Below, one piece after another: positions 62,319 through 64,000 of a DNA stretch of 64,000 nt. Source of the stretch: Oscheius dolichura (taxonomy: Eukaryota; Nematoda; Chromadorea; Rhabditida; Rhabditidae); NCBI GenBank assembly GCA_932521035.1, contig OW051493.1:124001-188000 (forward strand). The letters run 5' to 3'. The position numbers and the translations under genes are program-made. The notes below the pieces were generated by a model. It ran no database searches. It was not told the DNA's origin and worked only from the letters and a program-made list of their open reading frames with translations. Position 1 is the first letter of the stretch. Every line of letters begins with the position of its first letter.

Positions 62319-64000
62319 CTGAAAATATTGAGATTTATTTGGGGGAAAATTGGAGTAAATTTGGAGAACAGAGGGATTGGAACTAGGAAAATGGGAACTT
62401 TTTATGGTTTGAGCGGAAATTTTAAAGTTTTGACGATTTGGTAGGTACTGGACAAAATCCGTGGATGCTCCGAAATAAATGAATTTGTAGAGGAATTTCG
62501 CCGCATTAAACTTCATAGGAAAAAGTCGTTCAGGAAAGATTAGAGAGAAGGAGAAAATGACTTTGAAAAACTCAAAGTACAGCCTATTTTGTTGTGGCAG
62601 ATGGGAGATAAGAGAGCAAGAGTCCAGGTGCAAAAACTAACCAAAAACTAGAATTTCAATCCTTTTTCCGGTGTTTCTAGTGGAGCTTATAAATCAGCGA
62701 TTGCAATACATTCCCTAATCGGTATGCTATTTTTTGACTAAAATCTATTCCAAGAAGACCATAAAAGAGAGCTTTTTCTCTTTTTACTAGTAAGTAGTCT
62801 TCGGTTGTCTTATACCGACTAAATATTTTTCTAAAAAGTGGCTTTCAAGTGATGATGATGAGAAAAAGAGCCTTTGAATTCTGATAGGAAATTTGGGACA
62901 TCGATCAAAATAGCCCTTCCAATTTATTCTTTTATCCAAGCGGTAAAACCAAAAAGTCGTGATAAAAATCATATTCCTTTTCATTTTGAGGTTATGAAGA
63001 AGGGATAAGAACTGATAAGATGTTAGTCACACAGTATTTATTTATTTAGTACTACATATATATAAAATGGAGCAGCTTCAAATAGGGCCTATGCAACTGT
63101 TTAGTATTAAAAAATTTGAGTTCTCATTCTTTCACGGTGGAGATAAAGTGGTGCCTGTCTTATTTTACCAATTACTTTCCGAAAATAGAAAATCTAGACT
63201 TTTTCGACAAGGAAAAGAGTTTGAAGGGGTCAAATAATAATGCTTTTGAGTTTTTTTAAATGTTTGGTCTCGCCTTTATCTAGCGTTTCCAAGTAAGTGT
63301 AGGCTTATTCTTGCCAGAATGGTTGTTTGAAGCCGGTAAAAAATGATTTTGTTTATGTGTCGCGGTGGGTGTCAAGCCGGGCTCCGTTCCCAATCCATCC
63401 CCCCTCTAACTGGTATAGTTACAACGGGAAGAAAGAGAGATTGAGGTCCCCTCATCTCCTGTTAGGCTTTACTTTATACCCCCTAGATTACAATAAATAG
63501 GGAGAAGACGCCTGGGATATCCAAGAGAAAGAGCGGGCTTTTTCAAAGGCAACAACAACTTCGAAATGTGCAACAAATTTTGAGCGGGGGGCATTTCAAT
63601 CGCTCTTTCCTTCTCTCCAGTGGGAGAACATGTGTTCGCCACGGGAGCCAGGAGTTCGCCACCTTTTCAAATAAAAACCATTGGGCCGGCAAGGGGGCTA
63701 TATAGTGGTGGGACGAAACGACTGCGAGATTTGAGGAGGGTTCTGGGAAATGAGCAAAAATTCGGGAAGTAAATCAATTGAGATCTTCGAAAGGAGACCT
63801 TATTGACAAAGAGAAGAACAGCTTCTTTAATCAGTGACTTGAAACATTACTGTTTCTTGCTCTAAAATTTGAGAAAAGACCCACTTCTTGGAAGAATTCT
63901 ATCGTATTTTCATTGTAATTTCTACGTAATAATGGAGAAATTTTGACCAAAATTCTTTAAATTGCCCCGGAAGATACGGTAAGATCAAGAATTCTCGTGA
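62319..64000. other. Right edge without recognised exons
   Basis: Expected to lie within, or to border, the 5' part of the zinc-finger gene. I found no exon with the missing CxxC half, no RNA gene and no clear repeat. Confidence 0.4.

Noticed and set aside
62118-62633. 171-codon open frame on the minus strand
   Set aside because: Read-through of intron on both sides of exon 62181-62318; only that exon has zinc-finger sequence.

Overview
The window reads as nuclear DNA of a free-living rhabditid (Caenorhabditis-type) nematode. Genes are compact and broken by many short introns (several of 36-45 nt) with GT..TTTCAG borders. Acceptor-like TTTCAG sites sit directly in front of some start codons, as expected for spliced-leader trans-splicing. 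The protein families also fit nematodes: Srt and Sre chemoreceptors, divergent nuclear hormone receptors, a C-type lectin with a Thr-rich stalk, a metallothionein ending in His, and a Gly/Tyr-rich secreted peptide. Gene models were built by hand from reading frame, splice phase and family resemblance. Nearly all close in phase from start to stop.

Layout. 1-1473 (+): the 3' end of an unrecognised gene. 6028-9436 (+): SLC36-type amino-acid transporter, convergent with a homeobox gene (9678-11203, -). 13481-14589 (-): small kinase-fold protein with an altered DFG motif. 15066-16445 (+): C-type lectin. 16984-17637 (-): small Cys-rich secreted protein. 18356-19883 (-): Srt receptor. 21202-21996 (-): metallothionein with two TGATAA sites upstream. 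25301-28426 (+): TTC39-like protein. 28727-28966 (-): small membrane protein. 29986-32868 and 33041-35327 (+): tandem nuclear receptors. 35635-40966 (+): EFCAB7-like EF-hand protein carrying a Gly/Tyr-rich peptide gene (37228-38084, -) inside an intron and a decayed copy of its last exons downstream. 42874-44079 (+): THAP protein. 44326-44710 (-): small acidic protein. 46634-49087 (-): Sre receptor. 50441-50567 (-): orphan membrane exon. 51941-62318 (-): large C2H2 zinc-finger gene whose 5' end lies beyond the window.

The space between and inside genes is rich in non-autonomous palindromic elements. Three recurrent fold-back families (about 130-190 bp; 3, 4 and 7-8 copies), several single-copy fold-backs including one of about 440 bp, and a dispersed repeat of about 160-bp period recur across the window, often filling introns.

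I see no operon-scale pathway. The two nuclear receptors are close enough to be a candidate trans-spliced pair. The most unusual items are the nested peptide gene in an EFCAB7-like host, the C-lobe-truncated kinase with GFG in place of DFG, and the dense palindrome families. No virus-like or toxin genes were recognised.
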